Of a DNA stretch of 64,000 nucleotides, positions 36,618 to 47,600 are shown one piece after another (position 1 is the first letter of the stretch; the number at the start of each line of letters is the position of its first letter). Source of the stretch: Micromonospora sp. NBC_01813. GTDB lineage: Bacteria; Actinomycetota; Actinomycetes; Mycobacteriales; Micromonosporaceae. The DNA lies in assembly GCF_035917335.1 (NCBI RefSeq), contig NZ_CP109067.1:1976001-2040000 (forward strand). Reading direction: 5' to 3'. Below the pieces are notes generated by a model that was not told the DNA's origin, did no database searches, and worked only from the letters and a program-made list of their open reading frames with translations. The position numbers and the translations under genes were made by a program.

Positions 36618-37358
36618 TTAGTCACCGGTGGCTGCGAACAGGGCGGCGACCTCCGCGTTGTTCAGTCGCCGGGTCCGGCCGGGCCTGAGGTCACCGAGCC
36701 GGATCGGCCCGATCGAGGTCCGCACCAGCCGCGACACCGGATGCCCCACCTCGTCGAACAGCCGCCGGACGATGTGGTTGCGCCCTTCGTGCAGCACCAC
36801 CTCCACCTGCGCGGTACGGCCCAGGGTGTCCAGCAACGTGTACTTGTCCACTTTGGCGGGGCCGTCGTCGAGGTCGACCCCGGCGAGCAGGCGGCGGCCC
36901 ACCGCCCTGGGGACCGGGCCGGCGATCTCACACAGATACGTCTTGGGTACGCCGTACGACGGATGGGTCAGCCGGTGCGCCAGGGTCCCGTCGTTGGTCA
37001 GCAGCAGCAGGCCTTCGCTCTCCGCGTCCAGTCGGCCCACGTGGTACACCCGCTCGTTGACCCGGTCGAGAAGATCCGAGAGCGCCGTACGGCCCTTTTC
37101 GTCCGCCATGGTGGATACCACCCCGCGGGGCTTGTTCATCGCCAGATAGGCGAGCCGATGGTCGGTGACCAGCCGCTCGCCGTCGACGTGGATGACCGCG
37201 CTGCGCGGATCGGCCTTGTCGCCGAGTCGGGCGACCTGTCCGTCGACGGTCACCCGCCCGCGGAAGATCAGATCCTCACACGCACGTCGGGAGCCGACGC
37301 CGGCGGCGGCCAGCACCTTCTGCAGGCGCTGCACGCCACTGTCGTCATCGCTGGGCAT
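36618..37358 (-). CDS. rluB: 23S rRNA pseudouridine synthase RluB family
   Basis: 246 residues. ATG 37358 is chosen because GGAAGAG lies seven bases upstream; a TTG two codons earlier is less likely. N-terminal S4 domain (VQRLQKVLAAAGVGSRRACEDLIFRGRVTVDG) and RsuA/RluB catalytic domain with the Asp motif GRLDAESEGLLLLTNDG. The family isomerises one uridine in the peptidyl transferase region of 23S rRNA. The start overlaps the scpB end by 14 bases. Confidence 0.92.
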   Translation of the reverse strand: MPSDDDSGVQRLQKVLAAAGVGSRRACEDLIFRGRVTVDGQVARLGDKADPRSAVIHVDGERLVTDHRLAYLAMNKPRGVVSTMADEKGRTALSDLLDRVNERVYHVGRLDAESEGLLLLTNDGTLAHRLTHPSYGVPKTYLCEIAGPVPRAVGRRLLAGVDLDDGPAKVDKYTLLDTLGRTAQVEVVLHEGRNHIVRRLFDEVGHPVSRLVRTSIGPIRLGDLRPGRTRRLNNAEVAALFAATGD

Positions 37359-38169
37359 CGGCAATCTCTTCCACGTCGTCGGGCAGGAATGGCGCCAGCG
37401 AGGGTAGCTCCTCGACGCTGTTCAGCCCCAATTTTTCCAGGAACAGCGTCGAGGTGCGGTAGAGGTAGGCTCCGGACTCCGGCTCGCTGCCGCACTCCTC
37501 GATCAGGCCACGCGACGACAGGGTACGGATCACTCCGTCACAGTTGACACCGCGGATGGCGGAGACCCGACCCCGGGTCACCGGCTGTTTGTAGGCGACC
37601 ACCGCGAGTGTCTCCAGGGCGGCCTGGGTCAACCGTACCGACTGTCCGTCCAGCACGAACCGCTCCACGTACGGGGCGTACTCCGGGCGGGTGTAGAGCC
37701 GCCACCCGCCCGCCGCCCGCCGCAGGTCGAAGCCGTGACCGGCGGCGGTGTAGCTGGCGGAGATCCGGCGGAGCACGGTGGCGACCCGGTCCGTCGGCTG
37801 TTCCAGCACCTGTGCCAGTACCACCTCGGCGACCGGTTCGTCGACCACCAGCAGGATCGCTTCGAGTGCGGCGCACAGTTCGGCGTCGTCGAGCAGCGCC
37901 AATGCCGCAGCAGGCTCCGGCTCCGGCTCCGGTGTCGGCTCGCGCTCCGGAAGTGGCTCGTGCGGCACCCCCGCCGCAGACTCGGACAGCGCTGCGACCT
38001 CGGCCGGCTCCGGCTCGGGGTGGGCCGGCTCCGGCACGGGCTCGAGTGGACCGACCTGCTCGACCTGCTCGACCTGCTCGGCCGCCGGCGGTACGGCGTC
38101 CCGCGCCCATGGGGGCACCCAGGCCGCTGCCTGCTCGGCGAGCGAGTCGGGCTGCTCGGCGCTCGTCAC
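37345..38169 (-). CDS. scpB: Segregation and condensation protein B
   Basis: 274 residues; GTG start overlaps the scpA stop (GTGA). The N-terminal 90 residues are an unusual acidic, Pro/Glu-rich tract with VEQVEQVE and EPEPEPEP runs. The two winged-helix domains follow from about residue 95 (LLDDAELCAALEAILLVVDEP ... AVVAYKQPVTRGRVSAIRGVNCDG). ScpB dimers bind ScpA and the SMC heads to compact chromosomes. The extension should be disordered and is not seen in the short firmicute homologues. Confidence 0.92.
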   Translation of the reverse strand: MTSAEQPDSLAEQAAAWVPPWARDAVPPAAEQVEQVEQVGPLEPVPEPAHPEPEPAEVAALSESAAGVPHEPLPEREPTPEPEPEPAAALALLDDAELCAALEAILLVVDEPVAEVVLAQVLEQPTDRVATVLRRISASYTAAGHGFDLRRAAGGWRLYTRPEYAPYVERFVLDGQSVRLTQAALETLAVVAYKQPVTRGRVSAIRGVNCDGVIRTLSSRGLIEECGSEPESGAYLYRTSTLFLEKLGLNSVEELPSLAPFLPDDVEEIADAQR

Positions 38170-39182
38170 TGGGTCTCCTCCGGCGATGTGTCCGACGGTT
38201 CGCCCGCCACGGCGGGCGGCCCGGCGGGCGGCCCGTCCGCTGCCCCGTCGGCAACGTCACGCTGCCGTTCCTCGGGCCGACCGGCGTACTCGTCGATGGT
38301 GAGCTCGGTTCCGCCGTCGACGCCGCCGGTCCAGCGTACGGTGAGGTCGTCGAGGGCCTGCTCCTGAGTGAAGCCGACCAGTCCTTCCCGGTACAACTCC
38401 AGCAACGCGAGGAACCGGGCCACCACTTCCAGTGTGGACTCGCAGTCGAGGCAGAGCGTCTGGAAGGTCGCGGTGCCAATCCGGCGTAGTCGGTCGCGCA
38501 GCACGGCGGCGTGCTCACGTACGCTGACCCGCACCTGGTGCACGTGGTCGATCGACACGATCGGCGCGACCCGGGGCGTCATCGCCTTGACCGCGAGTCT
38601 GGCCAGCCGCTCGGGGCCGATGCCGAGCACCAGTTCGGGCAGTGCCTGCGCGTACCGTTCCTCCAGGGTGACCGACCGGGGGTAGCGGCGGGAGCCGGCC
38701 GTCTCCAGGGCGGAGATGTACGCGGCGGCTTCCTTGAACGCCTTGTACTGCAGCAGCCGGGCGAACAGCAGATCCCGCGCCTCCAGCAGGGCCAGGTCCT
38801 CCTCGTCCTCGACCTGGGCGGCGGGCAGCAGCCGGGCGGCCTTGAGGTCGAGCAGGGTGGCCGCGATGACCAGGAACTCGCTGGCCTCGTCGAGGTCCCA
38901 GTCGTCGCCCATCGCCCGGATGTAGGCGATGAACTCGTCGGTGACCTCGTGCAACGCCACCTCGGTGACGTCGAGCTTGTGTTTGCCGATGAGCTGCAGC
39001 AGCAGGTCGAACGGCCCGGTGAAGTTCGCCAGCCGTACGGTGAAGCCGACGTTGTCGCCGGCCGGGGCGACGCCGACATCCACGCCGGGCTCCGCGGCCG
39101 GGGCGGCCTGCGCAGTCGCCGCGTCGGCAGCCGTCGGTGCACTCACCAGTCGACCGTAGTGCACCTGCGCGTCAAGCTGCAC
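38166..39182 (-). CDS. scpA: Segregation and condensation protein A (kleisin)
   Basis: Up to 338 residues. Core kleisin features: FTVRLANFTGPFDLLLQLIGKHKLDV at about residue 48, and FLALLELYREGLV near the C-terminus. It bridges SMC heads with ScpB. Two starts are possible: GTG 39182, seven bases after the parA stop and probably coupled, and GTG 39146, which lies six bases after a TACGGT -10 and would give a leaderless 326-residue product. The Asp/Ala-rich C-terminus is variable. Confidence 0.92.
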   Translation of the reverse strand: MQLDAQVHYGRLVSAPTAADAATAQAAPAAEPGVDVGVAPAGDNVGFTVRLANFTGPFDLLLQLIGKHKLDVTEVALHEVTDEFIAYIRAMGDDWDLDEASEFLVIAATLLDLKAARLLPAAQVEDEEDLALLEARDLLFARLLQYKAFKEAAAYISALETAGSRRYPRSVTLEERYAQALPELVLGIGPERLARLAVKAMTPRVAPIVSIDHVHQVRVSVREHAAVLRDRLRRIGTATFQTLCLDCESTLEVVARFLALLELYREGLVGFTQEQALDDLTVRWTGGVDGGTELTIDEYAGRPEERQRDVADGAADGPPAGPPAVAGEPSDTSPEETQ

Positions 39183-39188
39183 CGCAGG

Positions 39189-40268
39189 CTAGCGCTCCGC
39201 ATGCTGCGCGATGACCTCGCGGGCCAACTGCCGGTAGTTGCGGGCACCGGACGAGGCCGGGTCGAGGCTGGTGATGGGTGCGCCGGCCACGGTCGACTCC
39301 GGAAACTTGACCGTCTTGGTGATCACTGTCTGGTAGACCTTGTCGCCGAACGCCTCGACCACCCGCTGCAGCACCTGGCGGCAGTGTGTGGTGCGGCTGT
39401 CGTACATGGTCGCGAGGATGCCCTCGAGCTCGAGATCGAAGTTGAGCCGCTCGCGGACCTTGTCGATGGTGTCCAGCAGCAGGGCGACGCCACGCAGGCT
39501 GAAGAACTCGCATTCGAGCGGGATCAGTACGCCGTGTGCGACGGTCAGCGCGTTGATCGCCAGCAGTCCGAGTGAGGGCTGGCAGTCGATGAGGACGAAG
39601 TCGTACTCCTTGCGGATCGACTTGAGCACCCGGGCCAGGGCCATCTCCCTGGCGACCTCGTTGACCAGTTGGATTTCGGCCGCCGACAGGTCGATGTTCG
39701 CCGGCAGCAGGTGCAGACCCGCGACATCGGTCTTGATCAGCACGTCCTCGGCGGTGACGTCGTCCTGCATCAGCAGGTTGTAGACGGACAGGTCGAGATT
39801 GTGCGGGTTGACCCCGAGACCGACCGACAGCGCACCCTGCGGATCGAAGTCGACCAGCAGCACCTTGCGACCGTACTCGGCCAGCGCGGCACCGAGGTTG
39901 ATCGTGGTGGTGGTCTTGCCGACGCCACCCTTCTGGTTGGCCATCGCCAGCACCCGGGCCGGACCGTGCCGGTCGGTCGGCATCGGCTCGGGGATCGGCT
40001 TACGCGTCGTGTACGCGGTCGGGTCGGCGGGGCCCAGCTCAGCACTCAGGTCGAGCCCGGCCTGTTGTTCGCGGAGCGTCGAGGTCCACGCCTCGGCACG
40101 GTCACTGTTGCCCGCCATGTCCTGTGCGCCCCCTCCCGACGACTGCTCGGCGCCGGAGCCGACCGGCGTCTGCAGCGGCGTCGCGCCGCTGCGGGCCTTC
40201 GCCTGCCGCCGTACGAAAGCCGCGCCGTTGCCCGACTGTACGCCACCGAACGAGGGTGCGGCGGACAC
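39189..40268 (-). CDS. parA: ParA/Soj-family chromosome partition ATPase
   Basis: 359 residues if GTG 40268 is used; ATG 40118 (309 residues) is also possible, with GGGAGGGGG about ten bases upstream. Deviant Walker A: ANQKGGVGKTTTTINLG, Walker A' VDFDPQGALSVGLG, Walker B VLIDCQPSLGLL. The N-terminal extension is polar and Gly-rich. It is clustered with scpA/scpB and xerD rather than with a parB gene at the origin, so it is the second, segregation-associated ParA type typical of actinobacteria. Confidence 0.9.
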   Translation of the reverse strand: MSAAPSFGGVQSGNGAAFVRRQAKARSGATPLQTPVGSGAEQSSGGGAQDMAGNSDRAEAWTSTLREQQAGLDLSAELGPADPTAYTTRKPIPEPMPTDRHGPARVLAMANQKGGVGKTTTTINLGAALAEYGRKVLLVDFDPQGALSVGLGVNPHNLDLSVYNLLMQDDVTAEDVLIKTDVAGLHLLPANIDLSAAEIQLVNEVAREMALARVLKSIRKEYDFVLIDCQPSLGLLAINALTVAHGVLIPLECEFFSLRGVALLLDTIDKVRERLNFDLELEGILATMYDSRTTHCRQVLQRVVEAFGDKVYQTVITKTVKFPESTVAGAPITSLDPASSGARNYRQLAREVIAQHAER

Positions 40269-40311
40269 CGGCCCGGCGTGTCGACCCGGCGCGACCGCTT
40301 CTGCCTGCGGA

Positions 40312-41265
40312 TCAGTGACGGGCGCGCGGATGCGAGGTCGCGTACACCTCGCGGAGCCGCTCGACGGTGACCATCGTGTAGACCTGGGTGGTGGTCACCG
40401 AGGCGTGGCCGAGCAGCTCCTGGACGACCCGCACGTCGGCACCGCCGTCGAGCAGATGCGTCGCGTAGGAGTGGCGCAGCGTGTGCGGCGACACGGGTTG
40501 CGCTCCGGTGGCCGGCAGGCCGGCGCGTTCGGCGGCCCGTCGCAGCACCGTCCACGCGCTCTGCCGGGACAGTTGTCCGCCGCGTGCGTTGAGGAAGACC
40601 GCCGGGCTGCCCCGCCCGGCAGCGGCGAGGCCGGGGCGGACCCGGGTCAGGTACGCCCGCAGCGCGGCGGCGGCGTACCCGCCGACTGGAACCACCCGTT
40701 GCCGGCCGCCCTTGCCGCGCAGCAGGACCACGGCGGCGGTCAGGTCGAGGTCGTCCACGGCGGCGCCGACGGCTTCGGAGATCCGCGCTCCGGTGCCGTA
40801 GAGGAACTCCAGCAACGCCCGGTCGCGGACCGCGAGTGGCGCGCCGGTTCCGTCCACGGCACCGGCTGCGGCGAGTAGCTGCTCGACCTGGGTCACGTCG
40901 AGAGCGCGGGGCAGCCGACGCGGCGGTACGGCCGGTCGCACGTCGCGGCTGGCGTCGGACCCGGCGTACCCTTCGCGGGCGGCGAACCGGTGCAGTCCAC
41001 GGATGGCGCTGGCGGCGCGGGCGGTGGACGCGGCCGACAGTGGTGGTTGTTCGTCGGTGCCGGCCCGCAGCACGGTCAGGTGTCCGGTGATCTGCGCCGG
41101 CCCGACCTGCGAAAGATCGGCGACGCCGAATCCGGCGAGCGTGCCGAGGTAGCGCTCCAGATCCCGGCGGTAGGACCGTAGCGTGTGCTGGGACAGACCA
41201 CGTTCGACCGTGAGGTGGTCCAGGTAGCCGCGCACCGCCCGGCGCAACGCGCTGGTTTGCGCCAC
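40312..41265 (-). CDS. xerD: Tyrosine recombinase XerD
   Basis: 317 residues from GTG 41265. The N-terminal SAM-like domain begins [19 protein letters not shown]. The catalytic domain has the Arg in [23 protein letters not shown] (His-Arg) and the nucleophile Tyr in [10 protein letters not shown], so the R-H-R-Y set is complete. It resolves chromosome dimers at dif with XerC. A CTG-initiated start next to the ald stop cannot be ruled out. The housekeeping neighbours argue against a phage integrase. Confidence 0.9.
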   Translation of the reverse strand: MAQTSALRRAVRGYLDHLTVERGLSQHTLRSYRRDLERYLGTLAGFGVADLSQVGPAQITGHLTVLRAGTDEQPPLSAASTARAASAIRGLHRFAAREGYAGSDASRDVRPAVPPRRLPRALDVTQVEQLLAAAGAVDGTGAPLAVRDRALLEFLYGTGARISEAVGAAVDDLDLTAAVVLLRGKGGRQRVVPVGGYAAAALRAYLTRVRPGLAAAGRGSPAVFLNARGGQLSRQSAWTVLRRAAERAGLPATGAQPVSPHTLRHSYATHLLDGGADVRVVQELLGHASVTTTQVYTMVTVERLREVYATSHPRARH

Positions 41266-41288
41266 CGGTTGCGGCGCGCTGTCGCGGG

Positions 41289-42404
41289 TCAGCCGAGCAC
41301 CTCGGTCACCGGCCGGCTCGTCATGCCGTGTGCCTCGGCGACCGGACCGTAGGTGACCTCGCCGTCGTGGGTGTTCAGGCCGGCGGCGAGCGCACTGTCG
41401 CGCCCGAGGGCGTCGCGCCAGCCACGGTTGGCCAGTTCCAGGGCGTACGGCAGGGTGACGTTGGTCAACGCGTAGGTGCTGGTGTGCGGGACGGCCCCGG
41501 GCATGTTCGCCACGCAGTAGAAGACCGACTCGTGCACCCGGTAGACGGGATCGGCGTGGGTGGTGGGCCGCGAGTCCTCGAAACACCCACCCTGGTCGAT
41601 GGAGATGTCGACGAGCACGCTGCCCGGCTTCATCCGGGAGACCAGCTCATTGGTGACGAGTTTGGGCGCCTTCGCCCCGGGCACCAGTACGGCCCCGATG
41701 ACCATGTCGGCGTCGAGCACCGCCCGTTCGACCTCGTAGGTGTTGGAGGCGACGGTCTGCAGGTGGCCCTGGTAGATGGCGTCGGCCTGCCGCAGTTTGT
41801 TGATGTTGCGGTCCAGCAGCAGCACCTCGGCCTGCATGCCGAGGGCGATGGCGGCGGCGTTCATGCCGGACACCCCAGCGCCGACGACCACCACCTTCGC
41901 GGCGTAGACGCCAGAAACACCGCCCATGAGTACGCCGCGACCGCCACCGGAGCGCATCAGGTGGTAGGCGCCGACCTGGGGTGCCAGCCTGCCGGCGACC
42001 TCGGACATCGGGGCGAGCAGCGGCAACGCGTGGTCGGCGGTCTCCACCGTCTCGTACGCGATGGCGGTGACCCGTCGCTGCAGCAACGCGTCGGTGCACT
42101 CCTTGGACGCCGCGAGGTGCAGGTAGGTGAACAGGACCTGTTCGGGGCGCATCCGGTGGTATTCCTCGGCGATCGGTTCCTTGACCTTGAGGATCAGGTC
42201 GCCGGCCGCCCAGACGTCGTCGGCTCCGGGCAGGATGGCCGCACCAGCGGCGGCGAACTCCTCGTCGGTGATCGAGGATCCGATGCCTGCGCCGGTCTCG
42301 ATCACCACCTGGTGGCCGGCGCGGACGAACTCGTGTACGCCGGAGGGAGTGATCGCCACCCGGTACTCGTGGTTCTTGACCTCGCGGGGGATGCCAACCT
42401 TCAC
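41289..42404 (-). CDS. ald: Alanine dehydrogenase
   Basis: 371 residues from GTG 42404 (AGAGGTGA upstream): [20 protein letters not shown], catalytic His96-type region [11 protein letters not shown]-binding [20 protein letters not shown], and ending [12 protein letters not shown]. It interconverts L-alanine and pyruvate plus ammonia with NAD. The 211 bases upstream contain TAGACT (42462 to 42457, minus strand), a plausible but unsupported -10. The gene precedes xerD on the same strand. Confidence 0.94.
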   Translation of the reverse strand: MKVGIPREVKNHEYRVAITPSGVHEFVRAGHQVVIETGAGIGSSITDEEFAAAGAAILPGADDVWAAGDLILKVKEPIAEEYHRMRPEQVLFTYLHLAASKECTDALLQRRVTAIAYETVETADHALPLLAPMSEVAGRLAPQVGAYHLMRSGGGRGVLMGGVSGVYAAKVVVVGAGVSGMNAAAIALGMQAEVLLLDRNINKLRQADAIYQGHLQTVASNTYEVERAVLDADMVIGAVLVPGAKAPKLVTNELVSRMKPGSVLVDISIDQGGCFEDSRPTTHADPVYRVHESVFYCVANMPGAVPHTSTYALTNVTLPYALELANRGWRDALGRDSALAAGLNTHDGEVTYGPVAEAHGMTSRPVTEVLG

Positions 42405-42615
42405 GTCGCTGTCACCTCTCTGCGGGCGCCGCTGCCCGATCGCGCCTGTCCGGCGCAGTCTAGATCCGTGCGGTGGGCCACCCGTGCACGCATCCTGACA
42501 GACGATTCCGGCCAGGGTTGACGATGTGTCAGTCCCGAAAGCTGGTCGATGCCTGCCGGACAGGTGAGCCTTCGATGCCCATAAGGTTGATATCGCCACG
42601 CCACCGTCCCACCAT

Positions 42616-42819
42616 GTGGGCAGCAAAAGTGTCCGAGTAGTGGTCGATGGCGGCGTCGGCGTCGGCCGGTTCTATACGGGACACACCAAGATTGGTGTCC
42701 TTCAGCTCGTCGTCAGCGTCGTGACCTGCGGCATCGGCGGCCTTTGGGGCTTCATCGACGGCATCCTCATCCTCGTCAACGGTGGCACCGACGCCGAAGG
42801 TCGGCCACTGCGCGACTAG
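42616..42819 (+). pseudogene. TM2-domain protein remnant
   Basis: 67 residues. The C-terminal part (VGRFYTGHTKIGVLQLVV, VTCGIGGLWGFIDGILIL, GGTDAEGRPLRD) is a clear TM2 domain, lacking the first helix and its GGF/HRFYLG lead-in: upstream residues (VRVVVDGGVGVG) look like a corrupted LAGLLGIFLGGFGV stretch. The usual N-terminal lead is missing, so the gene has probably decayed or been frameshifted. Convergent to nudK-type genes; no RBS was seen. Confidence 0.55.
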
Positions 42820-42939
42820 TCCGACGCCCGGCACGCCACGCGGCACGACCAAGATGAGCCGGCCGCGCGGCTGCCACCGGTAGTGCGCCGGGCGGCCGGG
42901 GTGGACGTCACCCTCCCCGGCCGCCGGCGCCCCGCAAGG

Positions 42940-43607
42940 TCAGCGCGGCACGGGCTCGGTGACGGACCGCAACGACGTCCACCCCGTGTCGCGGGCCCGC
43001 GCGGCGGCCAGCAGGCCGGCCACCGCCGCCGCGTTGGTGATCTCTCCGGCCAGCACCATCCGTACCGCCTCGTCGACGTCGACGAGGCGGACCTGCATCT
43101 GGGCCTCCTCGTCCCGCCGGTCGTACCGGTCCTGGTCCGACACCGGTGCCAGGTCGCGGGCGAGGAAGATCCGGATCATCTCGTTCGAGCATCCGGGCGA
43201 GGTGTGCAGGTCGACGAGCAGATCGATCCGCTCGGCCACCAGATCGGCCTCCTCGGCCAACTCCCGTCGGGCCGCCGCCGGCAGGTCCTCCCCCACCACG
43301 TCGATCAGGCCGGCGGGTAGCTCCCACATCTGCCGGCGCACCGGGTGGCGGTACTGGCGGACCAGAACGACCCGGCCGACGTCATCGACGGCGACCACCC
43401 CGACCGCGCCGACGTGCCGGACGTAGTCCCGAACGGCCACGCCGCCGCCGGGCATCGCCACCTCGTCACTGACAACGGAGAACACCCGGCCGATGAACTG
43501 GTCACGGCTCGACCGGACCGCGAAGACGTGGTCCGCCAAGACGTGGTCCGCGAGGTCCTGGTCCGCGGCTGCCCCGTCGTCGGCACCGGCCGCCCCGGCA
43601 CCACCCA

Positions 43608-43608
<1 letters not shown>
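42940..43608 (-). CDS. Nudix hydrolase (ADP-ribose pyrophosphatase-like)
   Basis: 222 residues. Nudix box GLIDVVGEDLPAAARRELAEEADLV, with the REL-EE core intact and Ala-Asp replacing the usual Thr-Gly pair. The surrounding pattern (VVLVRQYRHPVRRQMWELPAG) fits ADP-sugar pyrophosphatases of the NudF type. An N-terminal Ala/Asp repeat (LADHVLADHV) is variable. The start overlaps the pyrG stop by one base (TGATG), so it is co-translated with CTP synthase. Confidence 0.9.
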
Positions 43609-45350
<1,742 letters not shown>

Positions 45351-47600
45351 TCACTGATGAAGCTGCTGGCGCGATCCACGGGACTCCACGGTAACACCTG
45401 CCGAAACGGCGGGCTCGCTGGCCTCGGACAGCGCATCGGACGGCGCCTCGGCCGACGGCTTCGAGGCGGCGGAGCCATCCGGGTCGGGGCCGATCGTGGG
45501 TCTCGTCCGGTCCGCGGAGTGGACGAGGACCCGCAACGCGACCAGCGCCGCCATCGGCACGCCGACTGCCGCCGCGGCGCCCGCCACGTCGAGTGCCGCC
45601 CCGGCGAGTCCGCCGCCGATCACCGCCGCGACCGCGGCCCCGGCCATTGCCGCGCGGACCGCCGGATAGATGCCGAACAGCCGCTTGAGCCCGCCCCACG
45701 GCTGCAGCAGGGCGAACCAGACGAGTACCCCGCTCGCCAGTGCCAGGACGGTCAGCGGGCTACCCAGCAGGGCCGCCAGGTTCGCTGCGGAGGAGCGGTG
45801 CAGGGTGAGTCCGGCGGTCCCGTCACCCAACGCGGTCAGCAGCCGCCCGAGGCTGCCCCGTTCGGTCTCCGGGCGTTGCAGGTCGAGCAGCGCGAACCCG
45901 ACGGTCACCACCAGGCCGGCGACCGTCGCCCAGGCCACCCTGGGCAGGCTCAACCAGCCGCCGGTGCTGATCGCAGCCGCGATGCTCACCCCGGCCGTCA
46001 GCGCGATCGCGCCGACCGGATCCGCACCCAGGTACGGGCTGCCGACCAGGATTATCGCGGCACCGCCGACAGCCACCACCACGGTCACCCGCCAGGACCG
46101 GCGGACCCGCTGGGCCAGGCAGCCGGCGGCGAGCAGCGTCCCGGCGATCAGCACCCCCAGTCCGACCGTGCCCAGGCCCGCGTAGCGACCGCCTTCCGAG
46201 GCGGAGTAGCCGGTGACGCCGTTGAGTTGCAGCCGGGCGCCGGTCAGTACGTCGGCGGCGACCACCGCGGCGGCGACCGTGGCGACCAGCGCCATCGGGC
46301 CGAGCGTGCTCCGGTAGGGGCGGCTGAACCGGACCGCCGCGGTACCGATGGCGACCGCGACCAGGGTGATCGCGGCCAGTGCCAGGTTCGGATAACTGCT
46401 GCGCCACCAGGGCAGTCCGTCAGCGAGCAGCGCCGCCGGGATGGTGAGCGCGGCCGCGGTCAGCAGCACCTCGAGAACCGCCCCGGCCCACCGGGTGACC
46501 GGGTCGGGGCCGGGCCGCCCGGCGTTGCGTCGGACCCGACGCAGCAGTGGCACGACCGCGACGGCGAGGATCGTCTGGAACGCGACGAGCAGACCGAAGA
46601 ACCAGGCAGACGCCCGGCGTTGGGCGCGGGCCTCCCGATCCGCGTCGGCCGGGTGGGCGATGGCGTCCGCCAGGTCCGTCGGCCGCCCGGGTGCCGAGGC
46701 CGCCGGTTGGCCGATGAACAGACCGGCGGGTTGATCGCGGTCGAGCACGTGCAGCGCGGTCGGGGCGAGGTCGACCAGCTGCAGGTAACCGTCGCGCCCG
46801 GTGGTCGGTGAGGTGATCCAGCCGGCGTCCCAGCCCGGTCCGTCGGCGACCGCGACATGCAACCGGGTCGAGGTACTGGTGTCGGCCAGGCCGGCGACGA
46901 GCACCAGGGAACGCTGGGGGCGGGCCGCCAGGACCCGGGCCAGTTCCGCGTCCGCCTGCGCGGCGGCCGCCGCGCGGGCGGACGGGTCGTCGCCGGTGAC
47001 CGCGCCGGCGTCGACAAGCGTGAGTACGCAGGAAGCGAGCAGGTCGCGCGGGTCCTCGGGAAGCTCCGGCTCGTAGCGGTCGACCCGGCCGAACGGGCGG
47101 GCGGCGGCCAACGCGGCGCCGGGGCCGACCGCGACGGTGCAGCGCACCGACTCCGCGAGCGCCCCGGGCACCGCACCCCAGGTGAGCCGTTCCTGGTTGA
47201 AGCGCACGGTCGCCCGCTGCGACGGTAGGAAGCCGCCGATCCCGTCCGGCTGGTCGACGACGATCTGCGGCGGCACGCACTCGCCGTCGGGGTCGACACC
47301 GCTGGCGTCATGGGCCGCGTAGTTGCCGGCGCCGAGGGTGACCCAGCCGTCCGCTGGACAGGTCGGCAGCTGCGCGGAACGGACCGACAGCGCGGCTATC
47401 GATCCCTGTTCGGCCAACTGCCACAGTGTGGGAGTGCGCTGCGGGTCGACGTCGTCCCACCGCAGGCCCGCGACACCGACGACGACCACGTAGTCGGCGC
47501 TGCGGGCGGATGTGCCGACCGCCGGCTGACCGGCCAGCGCTGTCATCCCGGCCGCCAGCAGAACCGCCAGCACCAGCAGCGGCACGATCCGGTGGCGCAT
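45351..47600 (-). CDS. Large membrane protein with extracytoplasmic alkaline phosphatase-like domain
   Basis: 749 residues: signal peptide or helix 1-22, an extracytoplasmic domain of about 300 residues whose opening (VVVVGVAGLRWDDVD, PTLWQLAEQGS) recalls the alkaline phosphatase/sulfatase superfamily, then ten or so membrane helices from about 335 onwards and an acidic/Ala-rich tail. Metal ligands could not all be placed. Related actinobacterial proteins are uncharacterised. It begins one base after the GT4 stop (TGATG) and belongs to the glycan-like block with the GT4, a MurJ-like flippase and an MraY/WecA-like transferase. It may act on a lipid-linked glycan or its phosphate. Confidence 0.65.
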   Translation of the reverse strand: MRHRIVPLLVLAVLLAAGMTALAGQPAVGTSARSADYVVVVGVAGLRWDDVDPQRTPTLWQLAEQGSIAALSVRSAQLPTCPADGWVTLGAGNYAAHDASGVDPDGECVPPQIVVDQPDGIGGFLPSQRATVRFNQERLTWGAVPGALAESVRCTVAVGPGAALAAARPFGRVDRYEPELPEDPRDLLASCVLTLVDAGAVTGDDPSARAAAAAQADAELARVLAARPQRSLVLVAGLADTSTSTRLHVAVADGPGWDAGWITSPTTGRDGYLQLVDLAPTALHVLDRDQPAGLFIGQPAASAPGRPTDLADAIAHPADADREARAQRRASAWFFGLLVAFQTILAVAVVPLLRRVRRNAGRPGPDPVTRWAGAVLEVLLTAAALTIPAALLADGLPWWRSSYPNLALAAITLVAVAIGTAAVRFSRPYRSTLGPMALVATVAAAVVAADVLTGARLQLNGVTGYSASEGGRYAGLGTVGLGVLIAGTLLAAGCLAQRVRRSWRVTVVVAVGGAAIILVGSPYLGADPVGAIALTAGVSIAAAISTGGWLSLPRVAWATVAGLVVTVGFALLDLQRPETERGSLGRLLTALGDGTAGLTLHRSSAANLAALLGSPLTVLALASGVLVWFALLQPWGGLKRLFGIYPAVRAAMAGAAVAAVIGGGLAGAALDVAGAAAAVGVPMAALVALRVLVHSADRTRPTIGPDPDGSAASKPSAEAPSDALSEASEPAVSAGVTVESRGSRQQLHQ

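Noticed and set aside
40312..41265. Phage integrase with tRNA-Pro as attachment site.
   Set aside because: The recombinase is XerD in its normal housekeeping context, 6 kb from the tRNA, with no direct repeat or phage genes seen.
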